Assembly (NCBI GenBank): GCA_902158735.1
Contig: CABGHG010000033.1
Coordinates: 1 to 13,161 of the forward strand
DNA: 13,161 nucleotides
Direction of reading: 5' to 3'
From: Candidatus Methanolliviera sp. GoM_oil
GTDB taxonomy: Archaea > Halobacteriota > Methanoliparia > Methanoliparales > Methanoliparaceae
In this document: in pieces, positions 1-6,519 of the stretch
How positions within the stretch are numbered: the first letter of the stretch is position 1
How the letters are laid out: every line of letters begins with the position of its first letter
Translations under genes and position numbers: made by a program
Notes under the pieces: model-generated
The model's database searches: none
Seen by the model: the letters and a program-made list of their open reading frames with translations, nothing else
What the model was told of the DNA's origin: nothing

Positions 1-500
1 GCTTTTCTTCTTGCCTTCTCGTAATAAGGCTTTGGATCATCTATACTGAACCTGATTCCTTCAATCCTGGTGAGGTCTCCCCCTGCTTTCGACGTGGCGT
101 CGATGATCTCTCCTATTTTATCTACGTCCCTTATCTTCACCTTGATCATGTTCTTCACCCGATAGGCAACGATCTTTCTCTCCTCCCACACTGGATCGAT
201 CGAATAACTGCTCGTCTGAATGTCCTTTTCTAATATGCCCTTCTCTTCAAGCGTCGTCATCACATCGTTCATCGCATCTGCTGTCTTCTTCTGTGCCTTC
301 GCCACCTCTTTATCTTGCGCTTCTATCCCCAAGCTAAGGATACATATATCTGGGACAACGGTTACTCGCCCCTCGCCGGTGACCGAGATAGTCTTCTCCT
401 GATTCGAATCGGCAACCGCCGTCGCGTTATAAGCTATCGTTCCCATTAAGACAATCGCCAATATTGCCGCCACACCCAATATTTTTAGATATTTTTCCAT
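1..500 (-). CDS. SIMPL-domain (DUF541) secreted protein, C-terminus beyond window
   Basis: The minus strand is open from an ATG at 500 to the left edge, giving 166 residues without a stop, so the gene is partial. Residues 1-31 look like a signal peptide: a basic start (MEKYLKILG), a hydrophobic core (VAAILAIVLMGTIAY) and a likely cleavage after ATAVA. The mature part opens with the typical SIMPL pattern: a strand ending in VTGEGRVTVVPD, then LSLGIEAQDKEVAKAQ, then a helix with KTADAMNDVMTTLEEKGI and DIQTSSYSIDPVW. This is the order seen in DUF541/SIMPL proteins, exported proteins of unclear role often linked to the cell surface or stress. The ribosome binding site GGGTG lies at 507-511, six bases before the ATG. 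The family assignment is firm. The function is not known. Confidence 0.85.
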   Translation of the reverse strand, partial: MEKYLKILGVAAILAIVLMGTIAYNATAVADSNQEKTISVTGEGRVTVVPDICILSLGIEAQDKEVAKAQKKTADAMNDVMTTLEEKGILEKDIQTSSYSIDPVWEERKIVAYRVKNMIKVKIRDVDKIGEIIDATSKAGGDLTRIEGIRFSIDDPKPYYEKARRK

Positions 501-547
501 TCTTTACACCCTTTATTTTAGATAGTATTTCTATGAATAAATCTTTC

Positions 548-563
548 TTTATAGTTTTATAGT
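548..563 (-). promoter_or_regulatory. Candidate TATA region for the SIMPL gene
   Basis: On the minus strand two overlapping TATA-like stretches (ctataaaac and ctataaag) sit about 50-60 bases upstream of the ATG at 500. This would give a leader of roughly 25-35 bases carrying the GGGTG ribosome binding site. It is a sequence pattern only. Confidence 0.4.
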
Positions 564-601
564 TGAGTTCCTAACATATTAAACTTTTAAAACTCTCATC
601 C

Positions 602-781
602 GTGAATTTCTCGATCCAACCTTTGGCGAATAATAAATTTTTGGAGAATCTGGCAAATGATTTACGGATTATCTCGGTCGGGTACATCTCCGTTTTGACC
701 ATGAATGGAGATGAGCCTAAAAGTATAAAAAGTTTAGTATTTGACTATAATAAGAATAAAATCGAAAATTATAAATATTAA
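602..781 (+). CDS. Possible 59-residue small ORF or C-terminal gene remnant
   Basis: A GTG at 602 opens a 59-codon frame ending with TAA at 779-781; the frame is open upstream only back to 575. The product starts VNFSIQPLANNKFLENL, continues with NDLRIISVGYISVLT and ends in a polar, Lys/Asn-rich tail (SIKSLVFDYNKNKIENYKY). The residue mix looks protein-like rather than random. I see no ribosome binding site, although a TATA-like atattaaac lies about 19-26 bases upstream, which would suit a leaderless start. The tail overlaps the proposed promoter of the next gene. It could be the decayed 3' end of a longer gene or chance. I recognise no family. Confidence 0.3.
   Translation: MNFSIQPLANNKFLENLANDLRIISVGYISVLTMNGDEPKSIKSLVFDYNKNKIENYKY
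762..776 (+). promoter_or_regulatory. BRE/TATA promoter of the small membrane protein gene
   Basis: A BRE-like tcgaaaa (762-768) is followed directly by the TATA-like ttataaat (769-776). Transcription would start near 798-802, leaving a leader of about 30 bases that carries the ribosome binding site aggggtga at 815-822. Confidence 0.5.
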
Positions 782-828
782 AAGATTATATTATCTATTT
801 GCTGTTTAAGCACAAGGGGTGAAAAGAG

Positions 829-1170
829 ATGTCAGAAGCAATAGGAAAAGTAGGAAAAGGTGCGTTCGTTATCGGTTTGATTATAGCAGTGATAGCGGGC
901 ATCTTTGGAGCGTCGACTGGATGGATCCCATTGGCGCTGGTGATACTCGGTCTGATCGTGGGGTTTCTGAATATAACAGAGGAAGAGGTAAATAATTTCT
1001 TGATAGCGGCAATCGCATTGATCTTGGTCGGTACGATTGGAGGAGGACTGGGTACGATACCAACCATAGGGGAATATCTTGCAGCAATTGTTGCAAACAT
1101 CGCAGTATTCGTTGTTCCTGCGGCGTTGGTGGTATCGCTAAAGGCAGTTTGGTCTTTGGAAAAAGACTGA
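829..1170 (+). CDS. Small multi-pass membrane protein, function unknown
   Basis: The product is a 113-residue, strongly hydrophobic protein with about four membrane segments: residues 12-29, 32-48 (IPLALVILGLIVGFLNI), 57-78 and 85-106 (VANIAVFVVPAALVVSL). A short acidic loop (TEEEVN) separates segments 2 and 3, and the C-terminus ends in the charged SLEKD. No catalytic or ligand-binding motif is visible. The start is well supported: the ribosome binding site aggggtga (815-822) lies six bases before the ATG. The gene stands alone, with its own promoter upstream and a T-tract downstream. Gly/Ala/Ile-rich small proteins of this kind are common in archaeal genomes, but I cannot name a function. 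Confidence 0.75.
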   Translation: MSEAIGKVGKGAFVIGLIIAVIAGIFGASTGWIPLALVILGLIVGFLNITEEEVNNFLIAAIALILVGTIGGGLGTIPTIGEYLAAIVANIAVFVVPAALVVSLKAVWSLEKD

Positions 1171-1175
1171 TCTGA

Positions 1176-1196
1176 TTTTTATTTTTTATTTTTTTT
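1176..1196 (+). terminator. T-tract terminator
   Basis: Directly after the stop at 1168-1170 comes a run of 21 bases with 19 T (1176-1196), broken only by two A residues. Such tracts without an obligatory hairpin are typical archaeal terminators. Confidence 0.65.
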
Positions 1197-1225
1197 GTGG
1201 TTAGGATTTCACTTCTGTTTCTCTT

Positions 1226-1239
1226 GTGAAGATATTCAC
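1226..1239. promoter_or_regulatory. Short dyad GTGAA-N4-TTCAC upstream of the phosphatase operon
   Basis: A perfect 5-base inverted repeat with a GATA spacer lies 75 bases before the ATG of the mannosyl-3-phosphoglycerate phosphatase gene. It could be an operator for the osmolyte cluster. Repeats of this length also arise by chance, so this is a weak call. Confidence 0.25.
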
Positions 1240-1313
1240 GCAAAAACATTAAAAGGGAGTGAACTTTATCTCCTTTAAAGTATCATAATTAGTTGGATCG
1301 AGGTTGGATTGAG

Positions 1314-2132
1314 ATGAGGCATATCGTTTATAGTGATCTGGATGGAACTTTACTTAATGAAGATTATTCATATAAGGATGCCAAACCCGCCATAAATTTT
1401 TTGTTAAGTTCAAAAATACCCCTAATATTATGCACGAGTAAAACCAGAGCAGAGATAGAGGTATATCGAGAAAAGCTTGGAGTAACCGATCCGTTTATAT
1501 CGGAGAACGGCGGTGCGATATTCATTCCAAGAGATTATTTTACGTTCGATTACGACCATGATAGATCTGTCGAAGGATACAACGTAATAGAATTGGGAGA
1601 GGAATACGCAGATCTATGCGGAGAATTAAAGGATATAAGGAAAGAGACGGGCTATAAAATTATTGGATTTTCTGATATGACAGCAGAAGAGATAGCAAAA
1701 GATTGTGGTCTTTCCTTGAGGGATGCCGAGCTATCAAAGAAGAGGGAGTATGACGAGGCATTTACTATTTTAGGAACAAAAGGGCAGATCGATGAGGTCT
1801 TTCGCTCGATCGAATCGAGGGGGCTTAACTATACGGTGGGGGGGAGATATTCTCACATCATGGGCAACAGCGATAAGGGAAAGGCGGTAGATATACTGAC
1901 AGAGTTATATAAGAGAGAGAAGAGAGGGAGTGAGATAAAAACGGTCGGTTTGGGTGATAGTTTAAATGATCTGCCGATGTTAAAAGTGGTCGATATATCT
2001 ATAGTGGTGAAGAAACCAGATGGTCTGCATGATCCAGAGATAGATCTTCCGAATCTCATAAGGATCGATGGAGTTGGTCCTGTAGGTTGGAATAAAGCTA
2101 TAAATGAACTTTTTCGGAGGAAGATATGGTAA
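1314..2132 (+). CDS. mpgP: Mannosyl-3-phosphoglycerate phosphatase (HAD family)
   Basis: The enzyme removes the phosphate from mannosyl-3-phosphoglycerate, the last step in making the compatible solute mannosylglycerate; the reaction is Mg-dependent and cytoplasmic. The 272 residues show all HAD motifs: nucleophile DLDGT (8-12), TSK (41-43), Lys188 in GNSDKGKA, and GDSLND (214-219). Between them, TRAE (44-47), FISENGGAIFIP (61-72) and the HGNSDKGK-like block are hallmarks of the MPGP subfamily rather than of generic sugar phosphatases. I chose the ATG at 1314, with gaggttgg six bases upstream. A TTG at 1293 would add seven unconserved residues. The gene overlaps the next by 7 bases and leads a cluster with a GH15 glycosidase and MscS. 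No mannosyl-3-phosphoglycerate synthase is present here, so a glucosyl substrate remains possible. Confidence 0.88.
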   Translation: MRHIVYSDLDGTLLNEDYSYKDAKPAINFLLSSKIPLILCTSKTRAEIEVYREKLGVTDPFISENGGAIFIPRDYFTFDYDHDRSVEGYNVIELGEEYADLCGELKDIRKETGYKIIGFSDMTAEEIAKDCGLSLRDAELSKKREYDEAFTILGTKGQIDEVFRSIESRGLNYTVGGRYSHIMGNSDKGKAVDILTELYKREKRGSEIKTVGLGDSLNDLPMLKVVDISIVVKKPDGLHDPEIDLPNLIRIDGVGPVGWNKAINELFRRKIW

Positions 2133-2617
2133 AGAGTAAGACGTTCATCAAGGCGTTTATAGTGGGCGCCATCGAGATGAACAACAGGATGGGGGGAGAG
2201 GCACTATACGATTGGCTTTGGGCGATTGGTGAGAGGCTGGGCGAGCTGGAAGGTGGAGGAATAGAGGGCAAAAGGCGCGGTGATCTGCATTATGATCCCA
2301 TCTGCCCACTTAAAGCGCAACTCGAGACGGAACACTATTTTGATATAATTCCAAAAGAGGGGGATTCGTACTTTATGTGTCCAATGAGCAGTGGAGCAGA
2401 TAAACCTGCGTGTGGCGACATCGTGTGTGTCATGCACTATGCATATCGAAGAAGAAGGGGTGAACTGGCAGGGAAGAAGGTATTTCATTTGATGGCAAGA
2501 TCCCATCTGACGGAAGATCCCATCTTCAACGAAGATGCCATTAAAGCTGCCGGAAAGACCAAAAAAGATATTGAAGAGCTGGTGCAAGAATCTGCCTGTA
2601 TCTTTGCATACCGGTGA
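2126..2617 (+). CDS. Uncharacterised cysteine-bearing protein in the osmolyte cluster
   Basis: The product is a 163-residue soluble protein with no family I can name. It has an N-terminal, mostly helical part (FIKAFIVGAIEMNNRMGGEA, then LYDWLWAIGERLGELEGGG) and a middle part with spaced cysteines: Cys60 (PICPL), Cys85 (FMCPM), Cys96 (PACGD) and Cys101 (VCVMH), plus Cys158. Histidines 104, 121 and 127 are nearby. Such spacing could hold a metal or an iron-sulfur cluster, but this is inference. The start is secure: GGAGG at 2116-2120 sits five bases before the ATG, and the gene overlaps mpgP by 7 bases. Its stop lies four bases before the glycosidase start, so all three are probably translationally coupled. 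There is no signal peptide or membrane segment. A relation to small hydrolase-type or ligand-binding families is possible. Confidence 0.7.
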   Translation: MVKSKTFIKAFIVGAIEMNNRMGGEALYDWLWAIGERLGELEGGGIEGKRRGDLHYDPICPLKAQLETEHYFDIIPKEGDSYFMCPMSSGADKPACGDIVCVMHYAYRRRRGELAGKKVFHLMARSHLTEDPIFNEDAIKAAGKTKKDIEELVQESACIFAYR

Positions 2618-2621
2618 TTAG

Positions 2622-3824
2622 ATGGATCGGGATAAGGCATTCAAACTTTACGAACGAAGTATCAGCCTCATAAAGGAGAATCAACATGAGAAGGGGGGTT
2701 TCTATGCAAGTCCTCCCGGTACAAGGTATCCGTACGTCTATACGAGAGATCACTCTGTGATCGTGATGGGGGCAATATTCGCGGGATTGTTGGACGAGGC
2801 AAAGAAGGGGTTAAACTTCATTCTTGATGTACAAAAGCCGAGTGGAGAGTTCTCGCAACGATACGATGTAAATGGGAACGACACGAGTTATAAAGATCCA
2901 CAGATCGATGGAAACGGGTCGGTATTATTCGTTCTCGGTAAGTATTGTGAGGCAACAGAGGATTACGGCCTCTGCACCGATCGATGGAATGTCATCGAGA
3001 AGGCGGTGGAGTACATATTGAGACATAAGAACGATGAAGTGGATCTTATACACTCGATGAACAGCATCCACGAATATCCCGCCTATGAACAGGGGTTTGA
3101 GATATATGCCAACTCTGCGTGCTGCGCAGGGATCCTTCAGGCGGTAAAGATCGGTGAATCCTTGGGAAAAGAGGTCTTTGAATGGAGAGAAGAAGCAGAG
3201 AAGATCAAGAAGGGAATATTGACGCGGCTTTGGTCTTCAAGGATAAGGTCTTTCATAAAAAATATACGGATTAAATACGGTGAGAGTAAACCCCTGGGAT
3301 ACGATCCGTTTTCATCGGTTATAATCGATGTGGATGCCGCAGAATATGCACCGGCCTATTTTGAGCTTATTGAAGAGGATGATCTAAAGGTGGTCTCCAC
3401 GGTGAAACGGATAGATGATTTACTGTGGGATGAAGAACTGGATGGATTGAATAGATATCCTCAAGCGTGGGACAGAAACAATGGCGGATATGGTCCCTGG
3501 TCGCATTTCACCCTTCAGATAGCACGGCATTTCATTAGAACGGAGGATGAAGATACTGCGGAGAGGTACCTTGGTTGGTGCGTTGAGATTGCACACGACT
3601 ATATGCTCCCAGAACATATATCCACGATAGATAGATTTGAGCTCTGGTTGGAAGCGTATAAGAATGCAAATATATTAAGGGACAAAAAAATTACTATGAT
3701 AGAGAATATAAAGAGACATCCGAAGTGGAATGACGGTCTGGTCTATGTTACCACACCGCTTTTATGGCCACATGCCGAGTACATCAGGACATACAAGGAA
3801 TATGCGGAGAAGTTCCTTAAATGA
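2622..3824 (+). CDS. GH15-like (alpha/alpha)6-barrel glycosidase
   Basis: GH15 members are glucoamylases, glucodextranases and some trehalases. The 400-residue product covers the catalytic barrel without the N-terminal beta-sandwich of many archaeal glucoamylases and without a signal peptide, so it should act in the cytoplasm. Family signs are YVYTRDHSV (38-46), the substrate-site block DPQIDGNGSVLF (92-103), YEQGFEIYANSA (155-166) with the candidate general acid Glu156 or Glu160, YGPWSHFTLQIAR (290-302), LPEH with the likely base Glu331, and TPLLWPHAEYI (378-388), close to the PLxWSHAE ending typical of GH15. The start is ATG 2622 with GGTGA at 2613-2617 inside the previous stop region. Next to a mannosyl-3-phosphoglycerate phosphatase it may degrade the solute or a related glycoside rather than starch. 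The substrate is inferred, not seen. Confidence 0.82.
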   Translation: MDRDKAFKLYERSISLIKENQHEKGGFYASPPGTRYPYVYTRDHSVIVMGAIFAGLLDEAKKGLNFILDVQKPSGEFSQRYDVNGNDTSYKDPQIDGNGSVLFVLGKYCEATEDYGLCTDRWNVIEKAVEYILRHKNDEVDLIHSMNSIHEYPAYEQGFEIYANSACCAGILQAVKIGESLGKEVFEWREEAEKIKKGILTRLWSSRIRSFIKNIRIKYGESKPLGYDPFSSVIIDVDAAEYAPAYFELIEEDDLKVVSTVKRIDDLLWDEELDGLNRYPQAWDRNNGGYGPWSHFTLQIARHFIRTEDEDTAERYLGWCVEIAHDYMLPEHISTIDRFELWLEAYKNANILRDKKITMIENIKRHPKWNDGLVYVTTPLLWPHAEYIRTYKEYAEKFLK

Positions 3825-3836
3825 GAAACGACAAAG

Positions 3837-4667
3837 ATGCAGACGATTGAGCCATACATCTCACTCGCTATTAATATACTGATCGTAATCGCGACAACGT
3901 TCATCGCCGCTAAGATCGTTAATAGACTACTTTCTGGGTATTTTAAAGATATAAGTAAGCGATTGAACGTCGAGGAGACGGTATATACGATGCTTAGGAG
4001 GCTCATCATCCTCCTCGTCTATTTTATCGGTGCAGTCATCATTATCTCGATGGTCCCCCAATTGAAGGTGGCCACAGCATCCCTGCTCGCGGCAGGCGGG
4101 GTAGTAGGTATCATCATAGGTCTCGCCGCGCAGAGTACGATGTCAAACGTTATCGCTGGCGTCTCCATTGCGGTTTCTCGGCCGTTCAGGGTGGGAGATA
4201 GGATTACGATTGGGGAGGAGTATGGACTCGTGGAGGATATAACGCTTCGGCAGACCGTTATAAATACATGGGAGAATAAACGGCTGATAATTCCAAATGC
4301 CAAAATTAGCGAGGGGGCAATAATCAATTGGACGATTGGGGATCTTCCGGTGCTCTGGCACACTGATTTTGGGATCGCCTACGGTGCAGATATCGACCTC
4401 GCACGTTCGATCATACTGGATGAGGTAAAGAAACATCCAAACGTGATGCACGATAGAAGTGTAAATGTTTCTTTAACAGAACTTGGAGATTTCGCTGTAA
4501 ATATGAGATCAACCTTTTGGGTACCCGATAGAGGTGTCGCATGGGGCGCAGGATGCGATATCAGGGAATCCGTGAAGAAACGATTTGATAAAGAAGGTGT
4601 GGAGATACCTTTTCCCTACAGGACGATCGTCTTCAAGAAGGATATGGATGAGGGGGAGAATCTTTAA
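3837..4667 (+). CDS. mscS: MscS-type small-conductance mechanosensitive channel
   Basis: MscS channels open under membrane tension and release solutes after osmotic downshock. The 276 residues fit the minimal MscS plan. TM1 is at about 7-28 and TM2 at about 51-72. The pore helix TM3 spans about 79-112, with the Gly/Ala-rich run ASLLAAGGVVGIIIGLAAQS followed by NVIAGVSIAVSRPFRVGD, the family signature. A beta domain (ITIGEEYGLVEDITLRQTVI, then RLIIPNAKI) and an alpha/beta C-terminal vestibule end at PFPYRTIVF. The ATG at 3837 lies 12 bases after the glycosidase stop, with no strong ribosome binding site, so translation probably depends on the upstream gene. The context supports a role in releasing the solute managed by the preceding genes. 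An alternative ATG at 3820 is out of frame. Confidence 0.93.
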   Translation: MQTIEPYISLAINILIVIATTFIAAKIVNRLLSGYFKDISKRLNVEETVYTMLRRLIILLVYFIGAVIIISMVPQLKVATASLLAAGGVVGIIIGLAAQSTMSNVIAGVSIAVSRPFRVGDRITIGEEYGLVEDITLRQTVINTWENKRLIIPNAKISEGAIINWTIGDLPVLWHTDFGIAYGADIDLARSIILDEVKKHPNVMHDRSVNVSLTELGDFAVNMRSTFWVPDRGVAWGAGCDIRESVKKRFDKEGVEIPFPYRTIVFKKDMDEGENL

Positions 4668-4746
4668 TTTTAACTTTGCTTAACTATAGAATGGCTCATT
4701 TCCTTCAATAATATCTTCAATCGGTGTTAACTCAATCTTCAGTTAT

Positions 4747-4756
4747 CTTTAAAAAG
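4747..4756 (+). promoter_or_regulatory. TATA box placed for leaderless start of the alpha/beta hydrolase
   Basis: The TATA-like ctttaaaaag lies 27-36 bases before the ATG at 4783, and no clear GGTGA-type ribosome binding site precedes the ATG. Transcription from this box would begin at or within a few bases of the start codon. Confidence 0.4.
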
Positions 4757-4782
4757 CAGAAATATGCGAAATAAGCGATGAG

Positions 4783-5382
4783 ATGATCAAAAATCTAACG
4801 TTCGATGGGAAGACCGAAACACTTTGCGCGACGCTTTATGGGGAATTTGAAAGCGAAAGGAAAGTTATCTTATCCCCTCCCCACCCTCTTCTCGGGGGAT
4901 GCAGATGTGATATGAGGGTCGTTGAAGTGGCAAGAGAACTCTATGAGAATGGAATTTCCGCGCTCTGCATCGATTATAGAAAGAATTATGGCGGTGGTCT
5001 GGGGGAGATAGAAGATTTGAGATCTGCGATAGACTTTTTTGAACCTGACAAAAGGAAAAAACTCGGTTTATTTGGATACTCCTTCGGTTCTCTCGTCACA
5101 TCCAACATAGATGATGAAAGAGTGAAGGGGGTCGTTTTGATCTCTGTTCTAAGCAAAATGGGTGAGATTGCGGTAAAGGTCGATACCACTTATGAAAAAT
5201 TATTCATCCACGGAAGAAGAGATTATATAGCCCCCTATGATGAATTTTTAGAAATTTATAATGACTCATTGGGAGAGAAATACTGCAAAGTCTATGACAC
5301 CGACCATTTTTACGCAGGGTTTATAGAAGAGGTTAAAGAGGAGGTTTCAAAATTCTTCTTAAAGGTATTTGAAGATTATTAG
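4783..5382 (+). CDS. Alpha/beta hydrolase
   Basis: The 199-residue protein has a compact alpha/beta-hydrolase fold. The substrate-loop strand is VILSPPHPLLGG (28-39, with the family-typical HP). The nucleophile elbow is G-Y-S-F-G (98-102, Ser100) after strand LGLFG. The acid is probably Asp147 in IHGRRDYIAPY, and the catalytic His175 lies in DTDHFYAGF. These match small dienelactone-hydrolase/acyl-peptidase-like or serine aminopeptidase-type hydrolases, and the substrate cannot be read from the sequence. There is no signal peptide, so it is cytoplasmic. The gene has its own TATA box and is convergent with the HemK-like gene, with 18 bases between the stops. An ATG five bases upstream (4778) is out of frame. 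Confidence 0.8.
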   Translation: MIKNLTFDGKTETLCATLYGEFESERKVILSPPHPLLGGCRCDMRVVEVARELYENGISALCIDYRKNYGGGLGEIEDLRSAIDFFEPDKRKKLGLFGYSFGSLVTSNIDDERVKGVVLISVLSKMGEIAVKVDTTYEKLFIHGRRDYIAPYDEFLEIYNDSLGEKYCKVYDTDHFYAGFIEEVKEEVSKFFLKVFEDY

Positions 5383-5400
5383 ATGGATAACCTAAACCCC

Positions 5401-5955
5401 TCACAAAGAACCTTTTACCACGGCAAGCCTCTCAAAGAATAATTTTTCTTCCCCAATGATCTCGATCTTAAATCCTCTATCTTTGGCAGAGTTTATCGCC
5501 TCATCCATCCCGCAGAGGGAAGATACCACAAGTAAAAACCTCCCCCTCTTTGAGAGGTGTCTGCCGACCCCATCTAAAAATTCATTTATGATCTTCCTTC
5601 CGTCATCTCCCCCGTCCCATGAGATTTCCAACCATCTATCTTCTATCTCCCTCTCTTCCATCGGAAGATAAGGAGGGTTGAAGATTATCAGGTCAAATCT
5701 TCCCTTCAATCCACGAAAGAGATACGTTCTTATCACGTCGAGCCCCTTAGACCTCGCGTATCTGACGGCATAAGGGTTTATATCGGTCGCAACGACCTTC
5801 GATATTTTTAATCTTTCAGAGAGAGCCTTCGCTATAATACCGCTCCCTGTTCCCAACTCCAATATAAGATCGTTCTCCTCTGCCTCGTTTAAAGCGGCGT
5901 TTAATAGGAGAAATGTATCTTCTGCAGGTTCATAGACGTGCTCAAAGATTTTCAA
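5401..5955 (-). CDS. HemK2/Mtq2-type protein-glutamine N5-methyltransferase
   Basis: This class I SAM-dependent methyltransferase belongs to the archaeal/eukaryotic HemK2 group, whose known members methylate the glutamine of the GGQ motif in release factor aRF1/eRF1. The 184 residues begin with the group's signature VYEPAEDTFLLL (7-18). SAM motif I is LELGTGSG (32-39), the acidic ribose-binding residue is Asp58 (VVATDINPYA) and the catalytic NPPYLP is at 93-98. There is no N-terminal PrmC domain, as usual for this short group. The start is a TTG at 5955, with aggtga six bases upstream, and overlaps the nucleotidyltransferase gene by 14 bases, which suggests coupled translation. aRF1 as target is inferred from the family. 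Confidence 0.85.
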   Translation of the reverse strand: MKIFEHVYEPAEDTFLLLNAALNEAEENDLILELGTGSGIIAKALSERLKISKVVATDINPYAVRYARSKGLDVIRTYLFRGLKGRFDLIIFNPPYLPMEEREIEDRWLEISWDGGDDGRKIINEFLDGVGRHLSKRGRFLLVVSSLCGMDEAINSAKDRGFKIEIIGEEKLFFERLAVVKGSL

Positions 5956-6397
5956 CCACCTTCACCTTCCAACCATTTTCGATCGGTTCGACGTCTCTCA
6001 TAACCCCAGCGCCAACGTCCAGGATCCTCTTCCATATCGTTTCGTCTCCGATGTGGATGGCGTATCCACGGGCGAAGGCGTCCAGCGCGAGGAGGTTAAA
6101 ATCCCTCAACATATCCGAGAACTGCTTCCACCCGTATGGAAAGAGATCGATATATCCCGTATCATCCAATTTTTTCAATTCTGAGATTGTCTCTAAGAAA
6201 TCCACTCTCTCATCGCCGAAGATGACGACGATGTCCGCATCGCTGTCATTTAAAAAATCTCCGGCCGCTAACGAGCCGAAGAGCACAATCGCAACAGGAT
6301 CATACTTTTTTATCTTCTCTATCACGTCCATCAGTTGATCGACGAACGGATAATCATTCAACTTCTCTTTTAACGAACTCGATGAGATCTTCAGCAT
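5942..6397 (-). CDS. MNT-type nucleotidyltransferase with C-terminal extension
   Basis: The protein has the minimal nucleotidyltransferase signature of the Pol-beta superfamily: VAIVLFGSLAAGDFLNDSDADIVVIF (residues 35-60), with G41-S42 and the metal-binding aspartates D53 and D55 in DSDAD. MNT proteins usually pair with HEPN proteins, and here a truncated HEPN frame lies just upstream and overlaps by 44 bases. The 151 residues exceed a minimal MNT. The extra 60 or so C-terminal residues (LFPYGWKQF, then a helix ending in a WKRILDVGAG stretch) may decide the partner or substrate. The start is uncertain: ATG 6397 has GGGGC about 9 bases upstream; a TTG at 6361 would leave only an 8-base overlap with the HEPN stop; an ATG at 6454 opens the same frame but lies inside the HEPN segment. 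The 3' end overlaps the HemK2-like gene. Confidence 0.78.
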   Translation of the reverse strand: MLKISSSSLKEKLNDYPFVDQLMDVIEKIKKYDPVAIVLFGSLAAGDFLNDSDADIVVIFGDERVDFLETISELKKLDDTGYIDLFPYGWKQFSDMLRDFNLLALDAFARGYAIHIGDETIWKRILDVGAGVMRDVEPIENGWKVKVVENL

Positions 6398-6506
6398 ATT
6401 CAATTGCCCCTTTTGCTTGTTTTTCGGTATAGTAATCCATTGGAGCGCCAACATCGAAACCGTTCGGATACCTCGTTGGAATATAATACTGATCGAGGAT
6501 TCTCAT
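6354..6506 (-). pseudogene. Truncated HEPN-domain remnant (C-terminal half)
   Basis: The frame from ATG 6506 to TGA 6354 codes for 50 residues: MRILDQYYIPTRYPNGFDVG, then APMDYYTEKQAKGAIEYAE and DLIEFVKREVE. The block YYIPTRYPNGF-x-xGAP-x-x-YYTE-x-xAxxAIEYAExLxEFV is the characteristic last helix-turn-helix segment of PF05168-type HEPN proteins, which are normally 120-140 residues and encoded next to an MNT gene. The N-terminal helices (the QQAAEKxLKA region) are missing, because an in-frame TAA stands two codons upstream of the ATG. Neither other minus frame upstream clearly restores them. A double hairpin lies immediately upstream (6520-6564). I conclude that the HEPN partner has been cut down. 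Expression of the 50-residue fragment is possible but unproven. Confidence 0.7.
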
Positions 6507-6519
6507 CTTTTATGACTTC

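Noticed and set aside
881..1249. Minus-strand 122-codon frame across the small membrane protein gene
   Set aside because: It is antisense to a gene with a good promoter and ribosome binding site and its composition (Pro/Arg/Leu-rich) is that of a mirrored hydrophobic gene.
1293..1313. TTG start for the mannosyl-3-phosphoglycerate phosphatase gene
   Set aside because: The ATG at 1314 has gaggttgg at a good distance and gives the usual MR-IVYSDLDGT beginning of the family; the extra residues MDRGWIE are not typical.
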